Below, piece after piece: positions 8,105-14,873 of a stretch of DNA of 19,620 bases. Where the stretch lies: positions 1-19,620 of the forward strand of contig DATFRC010000283.1 in NCBI GenBank assembly GCA_035263725.1, given 5' to 3'. The notes beneath the pieces are model-generated. The model made no database searches. It saw only the letters and a program-made list of their open reading frames with translations, and was not told where the DNA came from. This DNA is from DASXRA01 sp035263725. GTDB lineage: Bacteria; Actinomycetota; Actinomycetes; Mycobacteriales; Jatrophihabitantaceae. The position numbers were made by a program, and so were the translations under genes. Position 1 is the stretch's first letter. Each line of letters starts with the position of its first letter.

Positions 8105-8112
8105 TCCCCGGG
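8081..8112 (-). promoter_or_regulatory. Hairpin between lipoprotein gene and ATPase gene
   Basis: The minus-strand transcript can fold CCCGGGGAGTGCGG against CCGTGCTCTCCGGG around a UAUA loop: a 14-bp stem with three G-U pairs. No U-run follows, so it is not a classical terminator. Such structures after binding-protein genes commonly protect the upstream message or cut read-through, giving more lipoprotein than ATPase. It may also mask the GTG codons at 8104 and 8092. Confidence 0.55.
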
Positions 8113-8124
8113 CACCGGTCCTTC

Positions 8125-8141
8125 GGCCACGCCGGGTGGCC
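8125..8141 (-). promoter_or_regulatory. Second, smaller hairpin after the lipoprotein gene
   Basis: GGCCAC and GTGGCC form a perfect 6-bp stem with a 5-base loop, 14 bases beyond the lipoprotein stop and 12 bases before the larger hairpin at 8112-8081. The tandem suggests attenuation or mRNA stabilisation between binding protein and transporter genes. Confidence 0.4.
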
Positions 8142-8154
8142 GGTCACTCCTCCG

Positions 8155-9237
8155 CTACGGCGTCGTGGGAACCGTGATCGTCCCCGCGATGATCTTTGCC
8201 TTGTACTGCTCGATCGTTGCCTTGAAGGGGTCGAGCTTCGGGTTCGACGTCGCGTAGCCGACACCGTTGTCCTTCAGGCTGAATCGGGTGTACCCGGCCT
8301 TGAACTGACCCTTCGAGTCCTGCTCTATGAAGTTGAACACGGCTGTGTCCACGCCCTTCAACGCCGAAGTCAGGATCAAGGGCCTCTCGTCCGGGGGTGC
8401 CGTCTGGTACTGGTCGGAGTCGACGCCGATCGCGAGCTTGTTCTTCTCCTTGGCCGCCTGGAACAGGCCACTGCCCGAGCCGCCTGCTGCGTGATAGACC
8501 ACGTCCGCGCCGTTGTCGTACTGGCCCTCGGCGATGACCTTGCCCTTGGCGGGGTCGTTGAAGCCGCTGAAGTCAGGAGCCTGCGAGATGTATGCGATCT
8601 GCACCTTGATTGCCGGATTGATCGCCTTGACGCCGGCCACGTAGCCCGCCTGGAACTTCTGGATCAACGGCGTTTGCACACCACCGATGAAGCCGACGTT
8701 CTTGGTCTTCGTGGCCAGGGCCGCAGCGACACCAACCAGGTACGAACTCTCGTTCTCGGTGAACACCAGGCCTTCGACGTTGGGGAGCTTGAGACTGTTG
8801 TCGTCAACGATCGCGAAGTGGATATTCGGATACTTCGGTGCGACCTTGCCCAATGCCGTTGCGTAGGCGAATCCGACCGCGACGATCGGGTTGTACCCGG
8901 CCGAAGCGAGAAGTGTGAGCCGGTCCGCCTTAGCCTGGTCGTTCTCGCCCTGGACCGCCGAGAGCTCCTTGGTCTCGATGTTCAGGTCGGTCTTGGCCTT
9001 CTCCAGGCCGGCCGCGGCCAGGTCGTTGAACGACTTGTCACCGCGTCCGCCGACGTCGTAGGCGAGGCCGACCTTGAGGGTCTGCTTCGCGGGTGCCGAC
9101 GTCGTTCCCGCCGCCGGTGACGTGCCCCCCGGCGTAGTCGTGTTGGTGCTCGTTTTCTTACTGCTGCTACATGCCGCAAGCAACAGTGCCGTGACTGCCA
9201 AGACGGCGGTCACCGCCACGCCATACCTACGACGCAA
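8155..9237 (-). CDS. BMP family nucleoside-binding lipoprotein (ABC substrate-binding subunit)
   Basis: Extracellular lipid-anchored receptor of the importer, BMP/PnrA-like family, known for purine and pyrimidine nucleoside binding. From the TTG at 9237 the product is 360 residues: signal peptide RRRYGVAVTAVLAV..., lipobox LLAAC with Cys23 as the lipidated residue, a Ser/Thr/Gly/Pro linker to about residue 50, then the BMP domain beginning LKVGLAYDVGGRGDKSFNDLA. Further typical stretches are YPNIHFAIVDD and NVGFIGGVQTPLIQKFQAGYVAG. The TTG is chosen because GAGGTGA (9249-9243), a 7-base match to the 16S anti-Shine-Dalgarno, lies 5 bases before it; the GTG at 9246 would be inside that site. 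The frame is open to 9417 but that part contains the promoters. First gene of the operon; hairpins follow it. Confidence 0.93.
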   Translation of the reverse strand: MRRRYGVAVTAVLAVTALLLAACSSSKKTSTNTTTPGGTSPAAGTTSAPAKQTLKVGLAYDVGGRGDKSFNDLAAAGLEKAKTDLNIETKELSAVQGENDQAKADRLTLLASAGYNPIVAVGFAYATALGKVAPKYPNIHFAIVDDNSLKLPNVEGLVFTENESSYLVGVAAALATKTKNVGFIGGVQTPLIQKFQAGYVAGVKAINPAIKVQIAYISQAPDFSGFNDPAKGKVIAEGQYDNGADVVYHAAGGSGSGLFQAAKEKNKLAIGVDSDQYQTAPPDERPLILTSALKGVDTAVFNFIEQDSKGQFKAGYTRFSLKDNGVGYATSNPKLDPFKATIEQYKAKIIAGTITVPTTP

Positions 9238-9272
9238 CGCACTCACCTCTCCCGTTGTCCGGACCCCGCTGG

Positions 9273-9376
9273 CCGGATCGTGCACAGCCGGAGATCGCTG
9301 AAATTGCGTGAACACGGTAGTCGCACTGCGCGGAACCATAGCGCCGGGGGCGGGCGTCGTCACCGGATCGTTGCAC
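9273..9376. repeat. Imperfect direct repeat in the operon leader/promoter region
   Basis: CCGGATCGTGCAC (9273-9285) recurs as CCGGATCGTTGCAC (9363-9376), differing by one inserted T. The copies are about 90 bases apart. The right copy abuts the -35 of P2 and the left copy lies in the leader. This placement is compatible with paired operator sites for a nucleoside-responsive regulator, but no regulator gene is in the window. Confidence 0.35.
9335..9363 (-). promoter_or_regulatory. Promoter candidate P2 for the nucleoside operon
   Basis: Read leftward: GTGACG (9363-9358), 17-base spacer, TATGGT (9340-9335). The -35 matches TTGACA at four of six bases and the -10 fits TANNNT. It would start the message near 9328, leaving a leader of about 90 bases before the TTG start. 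Confidence 0.45.
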
Positions 9377-9388
9377 CTCGCGTGTCGG

Positions 9389-9417
9389 ATGCTTCGGCGG
9401 CGCGTCAAGTCTGTCAA
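9389..9417 (-). promoter_or_regulatory. Promoter candidate P1 for the nucleoside operon
   Basis: Read leftward: a perfect TTGACA -35 (9417-9412), 17-base spacer, AAGCAT -10 (9394-9389). The -10 lacks the leading T of the consensus. It would give a leader of about 145 bases. Confidence 0.45.
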
Positions 9418-9463
9418 CTCCTGATATTGCGAGGGCCTGCGTTGCCCCGAGAAGTTACGGATC

Positions 9464-9542
9464 GCCGATCTTGATATCGGCCAGGCCGTCGCATATGCAT
9501 CGGGATCGTCACGATGGCCGCGTTGCGCACCTCAAGATCGGC
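9464..9542. repeat. 11-bp perfect inverted repeat upstream of the carboxypeptidase gene
   Basis: GCCGATCTTGA at 9464-9474 is the exact reverse complement of TCAAGATCGGC at 9532-9542, with 57 bases between the arms. The right arm covers the region where the -35 of the carboxypeptidase promoter would lie. Possible operator pair, or the remains of a palindromic element. Confidence 0.4.
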
Positions 9543-9554
9543 CCGGCGGCGCTC

Positions 9555-9560
9555 TAGCAT
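9555..9560 (+). promoter_or_regulatory. Leaderless-type -10 for the carboxypeptidase gene
   Basis: TAGCAT fits TANNNT and ends 7 bases before the GTG at 9568, the spacing expected when transcription begins at the start codon. No strong -35 is visible; TCAAGA sits at a 17-base spacer. This supports the GTG start over the ATG at 9514, which lacks a good Shine-Dalgarno. Confidence 0.45.
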
Positions 9561-9567
9561 CGGGCGC

Positions 9568-10782
9568 GTGCGCTGGCAGTCTCTCGTCGCGGCCGCGGCG
9601 GTCTTGGCCGTTGCCGCTCCCGCGTATTCGGAACCCACCCCGCACAGCGTCCCGCCCGCGGCACCGCGGCCCACGTCAACGGCCGTGTCGCCCGATGCGC
9701 CTGACCCGCACCCACCAGTCGGCGGCATCGGCCCGTACGGCGAGCTGGTGGGCGGTCCACGGTTGCACAGCCGCGGGCTCGTACTCCCGGCAGACGCCAA
9801 GCCGCTGCCCGCACAGCTGAGCGCCGGTGCCTGGATCTTGGCCGACCTCGACACCGGCGACGTCCTCGCCGCCCGTGACCCGCACGGGCGCTATCAGCCG
9901 GCCAGCATCCTCAAGATCCTCACGTCGATCACGCTGCTGCCGCTGCTGCCCGGCAAACGCGTCGTGACGGTGAGCCCGCTCGCCGCAAACGCCGAGGGCT
10001 CCGCGGTCGGCATCGTGGCCGGTGGGCGTTACACCGTCGATCAGCTGTTCACCGGATTGCTGCTGATGTCGGGCAACGACACGGCCACGGCCCTCGCCGA
10101 GGCGGCCGGTGGCATCCGGCACACCGTGGCGCTGATGAACCAGACGGCGCTCCGGCTCGGCGCATACGACACGTTCGTGCAGACGCCATCCGGACTGGAC
10201 GGATGGCAGCAGCTGACCAGTGCGTACGACATGGCAATTTTCCTACGCGCCGCGGTGGCCATGCCGCGCTTCGTGGCGTACGACCGGCTGCTGGCGAGCT
10301 CGCTGCCACCGGAAAACGTTCACGGCCACAAGTACGGGTCGGTGTGGCTGGGCAATCAGAACCAGCAGTTCCTGACCACCGTGCCCGGCGCGCTCGTCGC
10401 GAAGACCGGGTTCACCGACGCGGCGTCGCACACCTTCCTGGGCGCGGCGTCTCGGAACGGCCGGCGGCTGGGGGTGATCTTCCTGCGCGCGCAGCGCTAC
10501 CCGATCGACCAGTGGCAGCAGGCGACCAGGCTGCTCGACTGGGGCTACACGCTGCCCCGCGGCACAGCCGTCGGCCACCTCGATCCGCCGGTGCGTTCAG
10601 CGACGCCGACGGCCGCACTAGGTAGCCGTGCGGTCACGCAGACGACGGCCGGCGCACACCACAAGAGCGACCCGCCGTGGCCGCTCATCGGTGTCGCCGT
10701 CGTCCTGGTGGGCGCCGGCGCTCTGTGGCTGGCGGGGCGCCGGCTCAGCCGGCCGCGCGGCGGTGGCGCCGGCGTGCGGTGA
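9568..10782 (+). CDS. D-alanyl-D-alanine carboxypeptidase (PBP5/6 type, S11 family)
   Basis: Trims the terminal D-Ala from peptidoglycan pentapeptides on the outer face of the membrane. Numbered from the GTG at 9568 (404 residues): signal peptide to about 20 (AAPAYSE), a Pro/Ser/Thr-rich linker to about 55, then the catalytic domain with SILK (nucleophile Ser113, Lys116), SGN (168-170) and KTG (279-281). A second Thr/Ser/His linker leads to a C-terminal membrane helix (about 367-386) and an Arg-rich tail, so it is anchored at its C-terminus rather than secreted. An in-frame ATG at 9514 would add 18 residues; I prefer the GTG because TAGCAT stands 7 bases before it. The last 38 bases overlap the 3' end of the convergent YihY gene. 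Equivalent to DacB-type enzymes of mycobacteria. Confidence 0.92.
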   Translation: MRWQSLVAAAAVLAVAAPAYSEPTPHSVPPAAPRPTSTAVSPDAPDPHPPVGGIGPYGELVGGPRLHSRGLVLPADAKPLPAQLSAGAWILADLDTGDVLAARDPHGRYQPASILKILTSITLLPLLPGKRVVTVSPLAANAEGSAVGIVAGGRYTVDQLFTGLLLMSGNDTATALAEAAGGIRHTVALMNQTALRLGAYDTFVQTPSGLDGWQQLTSAYDMAIFLRAAVAMPRFVAYDRLLASSLPPENVHGHKYGSVWLGNQNQQFLTTVPGALVAKTGFTDAASHTFLGAASRNGRRLGVIFLRAQRYPIDQWQQATRLLDWGYTLPRGTAVGHLDPPVRSATPTAALGSRAVTQTTAGAHHKSDPPWPLIGVAVVLVGAGALWLAGRRLSRPRGGGAGVR

Positions 10783-11884
10783 GGGTGGCCACCGCTCCCC
10801 CGCCGACGGCCACGCCGGCGGCGAACAGCGACGTCGCCACCCGGACCAGAGATGCGGCCGGCCGCGCCGGCGGGCCCGGCCCGGGCTCGGGGAGCGACTC
10901 GATCGGCGCGGGCTCAGTTGGAGGCGGCGCAGCCGCAGGCGGCGGTACAGCCGTCGCCGTCCAGGCCGCGCAGTAGAGCAGGTACCGGGACACCAGGTCG
11001 ATCCAGACCAGGACCCCGATGATGCTGCCGAACACGCCGACCGCCGGGCTGTGCGCGACGCGGGCGATGTAGGTCGTCCCGAGGACCTTGAGCACCTCGA
11101 TGCCCACTGCCGCCAGCAGCGCACCCTTGAACACGACGCGGGCCGGCGGGCGTGCCTGGGGCAGCCGCCCCAACACCCAGCCGAAGATCACCACATCGCC
11201 GATAATCGCCACCAGGTAGCCGGACAGTGAGATCAGGGTGTGCATGCCCCGCACCCCGTCGAGGTCGGCGGTGCGCAGGATCGCGTCGGTGAACGCCGTC
11301 CCGATCGCGGTGAGGCCGACCGAGATCACTATGCCGATACCCAGCCCGACCAGCACGCCGAGGTCGGCCAGCTTCCCGACGACGAAGTTGCGCTTGCGCG
11401 GCTCGACGCCCCACACGGCGTTGACCGCTGCGCGCAGGTTGCCCACCCAGCCCAGCCCGGCGAGTAGCACGCCGGCCAGCCCGACGACGCCGACGCCGGT
11501 GCGCTGCCGTTCCGCGGCTTTGATCGAATCCTTGACGATCTGGCCGAACCCGCCGGGCAGCCCGGAGGTGACCCTTTCGTAAAACTCGTTCTGCAGGCCG
11601 GGATTGCTCCGCAACACGAAGCCGAGCACCGACGCGGCGAGCAGCACCAACGGGAACAGCGCCAGGAAGCTGAAGTAGGTGAGGGCTCCTGCGTACTGGT
11701 TGCCGTTGTTATCCAGGAACCGGTGCCAGGCGGCAACGCCATGGGCCAGCCAGTGGTAGCGCTCCTTCGCGGCCTGCCACCGGCGGCCGGCCTGCGTACG
11801 GACCCGTTTCAGGAAAGCCGCGGCTTCGGAACCCCCGGCTACCCGGGCGCCCGCGCGGCGCCCATCGGCGTTGTGCTCGTCCAT
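10745..11884 (-). CDS. YihY/BrkB family inner-membrane protein
   Basis: Integral membrane protein of 379 residues in the YihY/virulence factor BrkB family (once misnamed ribonuclease BN). Molecular function is not established. A basic cytoplasmic N-terminus of about 65 residues is followed by family hallmark GALTYFSFLALFPL (66-79), about six membrane helices up to residue 313, and WVGNLRAAVNAVWGVE (146-161), also typical. After the core comes a Pro-rich linker (about 314-340) and one further hydrophobic segment (about 345-367) ending in an Arg-rich tail, an extension beyond the usual core. ATG at 11884 with GGCGGAG about 5 bases upstream. It follows the 2H phosphoesterase gene by 21 bases and is the last gene of the cluster; its tail overlaps the carboxypeptidase gene by 38 bases. 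Mycobacteria also carry a YihY-type gene next to trpS. Confidence 0.88.
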   Translation of the reverse strand: MDEHNADGRRAGARVAGGSEAAAFLKRVRTQAGRRWQAAKERYHWLAHGVAAWHRFLDNNGNQYAGALTYFSFLALFPLVLLAASVLGFVLRSNPGLQNEFYERVTSGLPGGFGQIVKDSIKAAERQRTGVGVVGLAGVLLAGLGWVGNLRAAVNAVWGVEPRKRNFVVGKLADLGVLVGLGIGIVISVGLTAIGTAFTDAILRTADLDGVRGMHTLISLSGYLVAIIGDVVIFGWVLGRLPQARPPARVVFKGALLAAVGIEVLKVLGTTYIARVAHSPAVGVFGSIIGVLVWIDLVSRYLLYCAAWTATAVPPPAAAPPPTEPAPIESLPEPGPGPPARPAASLVRVATSLFAAGVAVGGGAVATLTARRRHRRAAG

Positions 11885-11905
11885 GGCCGCTCCGCCTCTG
11901 CCGGT

Positions 11906-12427
11906 TCACGATCCGAGAGCGAAGTCCGAACGCGGCAGCCACTTCCCGCCCGGATGCCGCTCGAACAGAGTGAATCCCTCGACAGCGAACCGCGCCAGGA
12001 AACCGGACAGTCCGTCGTAGGCGAGGTCGAGGGCCTCGTCGGGTACATCCTGCGCGACCGTGACGTGGGGGTGGTACGGGAAGTCCAGGTGCCGCTGCAA
12101 CGGCCCCCTGCGAATGACCTTCTCGAGCATCTCGCAATCGGACAGCCCCCGAGCCACCTGGATGAACACAACTGGCGACACCGGCCGGAACGTCCCGCTG
12201 CCGGAAAGGTGCATGACGAACGGCGGACGCGAGGCAGCCGCCTGCGCGAGATGCTCCTCGATCAGCCGCATGCGGATCGGCTCGACCGGCGTCGGCGGCA
12301 AGAGCGTCACATGTGGCCAGATCAGGTCGGCCTGCGGATCGCCGACTCGGCGCCGCCACCCGCTGAGCACGCTCGCGTGCGGCTCCGGGATGGCGATGGC
12401 CACCCCAACAGTGATCGGTTCGGTCAT
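11906..12427 (-). CDS. 2'-5' RNA ligase family protein (2H phosphoesterase)
   Basis: Product of 173 residues with the two HxTx motifs that define 2H phosphoesterases: HVTL at 39-42 and HVTV at 121-124, the latter in YHPHVTVAQDV. Family members (LigT/ThpR, cyclic phosphodiesterases) act on 2'-5' or 2',3'-cyclic phosphodiester bonds in RNA or nucleotides; the substrate here is unknown. It is cytoplasmic, with no signal or membrane segment. The ATG at 12427 overlaps the trpS stop (ATGA), so it is probably translated by ribosomes leaving trpS. The coupling to a tRNA synthetase hints at an RNA-end processing role, but that is inference. Confidence 0.85.
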   Translation of the reverse strand: MTEPITVGVAIAIPEPHASVLSGWRRRVGDPQADLIWPHVTLLPPTPVEPIRMRLIEEHLAQAAASRPPFVMHLSGSGTFRPVSPVVFIQVARGLSDCEMLEKVIRRGPLQRHLDFPYHPHVTVAQDVPDEALDLAYDGLSGFLARFAVEGFTLFERHPGGKWLPRSDFALGS

Positions 12428-13431
12428 CGCGTTTCTTGAAGGAAGCCGACGCGATCGAAGGCGGCGCGTACCGTCACTTCGGCGACCTCGCGCGCCCGGG
12501 TGGCACCGGCCGCGAGCACTCGGTCAAGCTCGGCCGGGTCGTCGAGCAGCATGGCTGTACGTTTCGCGAACGGTTCGGCGAACGCGATGACGGCGTCGGC
12601 GACCGCTGACTTCAGCGCGCCGTAGCCCTGCCCGGCGAAGTCCCTCTCGACATCGGCGACCGGACGGTCGGTGACCGCGGCAAGGATGCTCAGCAGATTC
12701 GACACGCCTGGCTTGGCGTCCGGGTCGTAGCGCACCTCGGTGCCCGGGTCGGTGACCGCCCGCCGGAACTTGCGGGCCAGCAGTGCGGGATCGTCGAGGA
12801 GGTTCACGGTGCCGGCATCGCCCAGCGACTTGCTCATCTTGGCGGACGGATCCTGCAGATCGAGGATCTTCGCGGTCTCCGCCGGAATGAACGCGTCGGG
12901 GATCGTGAACGTCTCCCCGTAGCGATTGTTGAAGCGCTGCGCGACATTGCGCGTCAGCTCGAGGTGCTGCCGCTGGTCCTCGCCGACCGGAACCGCGTCG
13001 GCCTGATACACGAGGATGTCGGCCGCCTGGAGCACCGGATAGGTGAACAGCCCCACCGAGTAGGTCCCGCCGCGCGCCGCCTTGTCCTTGAACTGCGTCA
13101 TGCGGCTCGCTTCACCGAAGCCGGTGAGGCACTCCAGCACCCAGGACAGCTGGGTGTGCTGCGGCACGTGGCTCTGGACGAACAGCGTGCACCGTGCGGG
13201 GTCCAGCCCAGCCGCCAGCAGCTGGGCCGCCGAGACGCGGGTGCGCTGGCGCAGCTGCTCGGGCGGCGGCGGGTCGAGCGTGATCGCGTGCAGGTCGACC
13301 ACGCAGTAGAACGCGTCGTACGTGTCCTGGAGCGCGACCCAATGCCGCACCGCACCCAGGTAGTTACCGAGGTGGAATGACGACGCGGTGGGCTGGATGC
13401 CTGAGAGCACCCGGGGTCGCTGGCTCGGCAT
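12424..13431 (-). CDS. trpS: Tryptophanyl-tRNA synthetase
   Basis: Class I aminoacyl-tRNA synthetase charging tRNA-Trp. From the ATG at 13431 it is 335 residues, the usual bacterial length. The HIGH-equivalent is in SGIQPTASSFHLGNYLGA (10-27), the Trp pocket segment YPVLQAADIL at 131-140, the conserved VGEDQRQHLELTR at 149-161 and KMSKS at 198-202. The frame is open to a GTG at 13449, but homologues start near MPSQRPRVLSGIQP and the ATG is preferred. No strong Shine-Dalgarno is visible before either. It lies 28 bases after the CBS-domain gene and overlaps the 2H phosphoesterase gene by 4 bases. Confidence 0.96.
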   Translation of the reverse strand: MPSQRPRVLSGIQPTASSFHLGNYLGAVRHWVALQDTYDAFYCVVDLHAITLDPPPPEQLRQRTRVSAAQLLAAGLDPARCTLFVQSHVPQHTQLSWVLECLTGFGEASRMTQFKDKAARGGTYSVGLFTYPVLQAADILVYQADAVPVGEDQRQHLELTRNVAQRFNNRYGETFTIPDAFIPAETAKILDLQDPSAKMSKSLGDAGTVNLLDDPALLARKFRRAVTDPGTEVRYDPDAKPGVSNLLSILAAVTDRPVADVERDFAGQGYGALKSAVADAVIAFAEPFAKRTAMLLDDPAELDRVLAAGATRAREVAEVTVRAAFDRVGFLQETR

Positions 13432-13459
13432 AGTTCTCGATTCTGGCACCCCGGTGCCG

Positions 13460-14740
13460 TCACGCCTTGGGCGGCGTGACGCGCACGCGTGCCGCGCGGC
13501 GCCCGTCCACCTCGGTCACCGTGATCTCGTAGCCGTCGTACTGCACGCTGTCCCCCACGGCAGGCAGCCGGCCGAGCGCCGCCATCACATAACCCGCCGC
13601 CGTCTCATATGGCCCCTCCGGCAGCTGGAGGTCGGTGATCTCGGCGAACTCGTCCAGGTTGAGCCGGCCGTCGACCTCGACGACGCCACCCCGCAGCCGC
13701 GACGGACCGGCGCTCGCCACGTCGTACTCGTCGCGGATCTCGCCGATCACCTCCTCGATCAGGTCCTCGAGTGTGACGATGCCGTCGGTGCCGCCGTACT
13801 CGTCGGCCACGATCGCGAGGTGGTAACCCTCGCGGCGCATCTCCGAGAGCGCCGCCAGGACGTTCTTCGAGCCGGGCAGCCGCTTGATCTCCCGAGCGGC
13901 GTCACCGACCGTCCGGCCGCGGTGACGGCGGCCGTCGAGCAGCAGGTCGCGGATGTGCACGAACCCGAGCACGTCGTCCTGCCCCTGTCCCACGACCGGG
14001 TAGCGCGAATGCGGCGCGTCGCTCACCACCTTCAGCGCCCGGCTGACCGTCAGCGACGCCTCCAGGAACGTCACCTCCGTCCGGGGCACCATGACCTCGG
14101 CGATCGTCCGGTTACCGGCTGCGAACACTTCGTCGATGAGGCTCCGCTCGTCCGGGGTGAGCGACTCGTGCGCCGCCACGAGGCCGCGCAGCTCCTCCTC
14201 GGTGATCTCCTCATGACCCGCCTCCGGGTTGCCGCCCAGCATCCGCACCAGCACGTTCGTGCACTTGGACAGCAGCCAGATCACCGGCCGGGTAAAGGCG
14301 GCGAGGCGGTTGAGCGTGGGGCTGACGAGCTTCGCCGTCTGCTCCGAGCGTTGCAACGCCAGCCGTTTCGGGACCAGTTCGCCGATCACGAGCGTCACAA
14401 ACGAGATCACCAGGGTCACGCCGATGAAGCCGATCGGAGCGGCCAGCCCTGGGCGAACGCCGTGGTCGACCATGACGTCCTTGGCCCGTGTGGACAGCGT
14501 TACCGCACCGAACGCACTGGACAGCAGCGACGTAAGCGTGATCATGATCTGCACGGTGCTCAGGTAGCGGTTGGGGTCGCGCACCAGACGGGCGACGGCG
14601 GCACCGCGGCGGCCCTCCTCGGCGAGCGCCCGCACCTGCCCCTCGCGCAGCGACACGAGCGCGATCTCGGACGCGACGAACAAGGCTTCGATCAGGATCA
14701 GCGCGAGCACGATCGCGATGTTGAGCAAAGTGGTGCCCAC
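13460..14740 (-). CDS. CNNM/HlyC-type membrane protein with CBS pair (hemolysin C family)
   Basis: Protein of 426 residues with the three-part structure of this family: an N-terminal DUF21/CNNM membrane domain (about 1-175; helices at about 5-24, 60-80, 100-121, with conserved GELVPKRLALQ at 120-130), a pair of CBS domains (about 210-335; VMVPRTEVTFLE at 217-227 and DEYGGTDGIVTLEDLIEEVIGEI at 313-335), and a C-terminal CorC/HlyC transporter-associated domain (about 350-424). Relatives are linked to magnesium or cobalt transport/efflux with adenine nucleotides sensed by the CBS pair; hemolysin is a historical name. GTG at 14740 follows AGGAG with a 5-base spacer. First gene of the cluster ending with YihY. 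Confidence 0.92.
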   Translation of the reverse strand: MGTTLLNIAIVLALILIEALFVASEIALVSLREGQVRALAEEGRRGAAVARLVRDPNRYLSTVQIMITLTSLLSSAFGAVTLSTRAKDVMVDHGVRPGLAAPIGFIGVTLVISFVTLVIGELVPKRLALQRSEQTAKLVSPTLNRLAAFTRPVIWLLSKCTNVLVRMLGGNPEAGHEEITEEELRGLVAAHESLTPDERSLIDEVFAAGNRTIAEVMVPRTEVTFLEASLTVSRALKVVSDAPHSRYPVVGQGQDDVLGFVHIRDLLLDGRRHRGRTVGDAAREIKRLPGSKNVLAALSEMRREGYHLAIVADEYGGTDGIVTLEDLIEEVIGEIRDEYDVASAGPSRLRGGVVEVDGRLNLDEFAEITDLQLPEGPYETAAGYVMAALGRLPAVGDSVQYDGYEITVTEVDGRRAARVRVTPPKA

Positions 14741-14831
14741 TGATACTCCTGCTCTTCGCGCGAGCGCTCATCGCTGCGATGACCTGCGCCTCTGGGGCCT
14801 TAGCGACCTGCGACGCTCGGTCTAGCGGCGC

Positions 14832-14837
14832 AGTCTA
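14832..14837 (-). promoter_or_regulatory. Candidate -10 for the CBS-trpS cluster
   Basis: Read leftward the hexamer is TAGACT (fits TANNNT) about 90 bases before the GTG start of the CBS-domain gene. No recognisable -35 precedes it. Weak. Confidence 0.2.
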
Positions 14838-14873
14838 CGGTCCGAGCACGGCAACGCGCGCCCCGTTCGCAGC

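Larger units (their letters stand above)
9238..9567. other. Divergent intergenic control region
   Basis: About 330 bases between the lipoprotein TTG (minus) and the carboxypeptidase GTG (plus). It holds the lipoprotein Shine-Dalgarno, two candidate operon promoters, an imperfect direct repeat, an inverted repeat and a leaderless-type -10 for the carboxypeptidase. No convincing small gene or RNA was seen. Confidence 0.6.

Noticed and set aside
8077..9120. 347-codon plus-strand frame opposite the lipoprotein gene
   Set aside because: Antisense shadow of a clear BMP lipoprotein gene; its start lies in the ATPase 5' region and no motif is present.
9238..9417. Longer N-terminus for the BMP lipoprotein
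   Set aside because: It would place residues ahead of the signal peptide and cover both candidate promoters; GAGGTGA before the TTG at 9237 fits better.
13388..14743. 451-codon open frame on the plus strand opposite the CBS-domain gene
   Set aside because: The minus strand carries a complete CNNM/HlyC protein with intact motifs. Long antisense frames are expected from GC-rich third positions, and the product is a low-complexity His/Arg/Gln-rich sequence with no domain.
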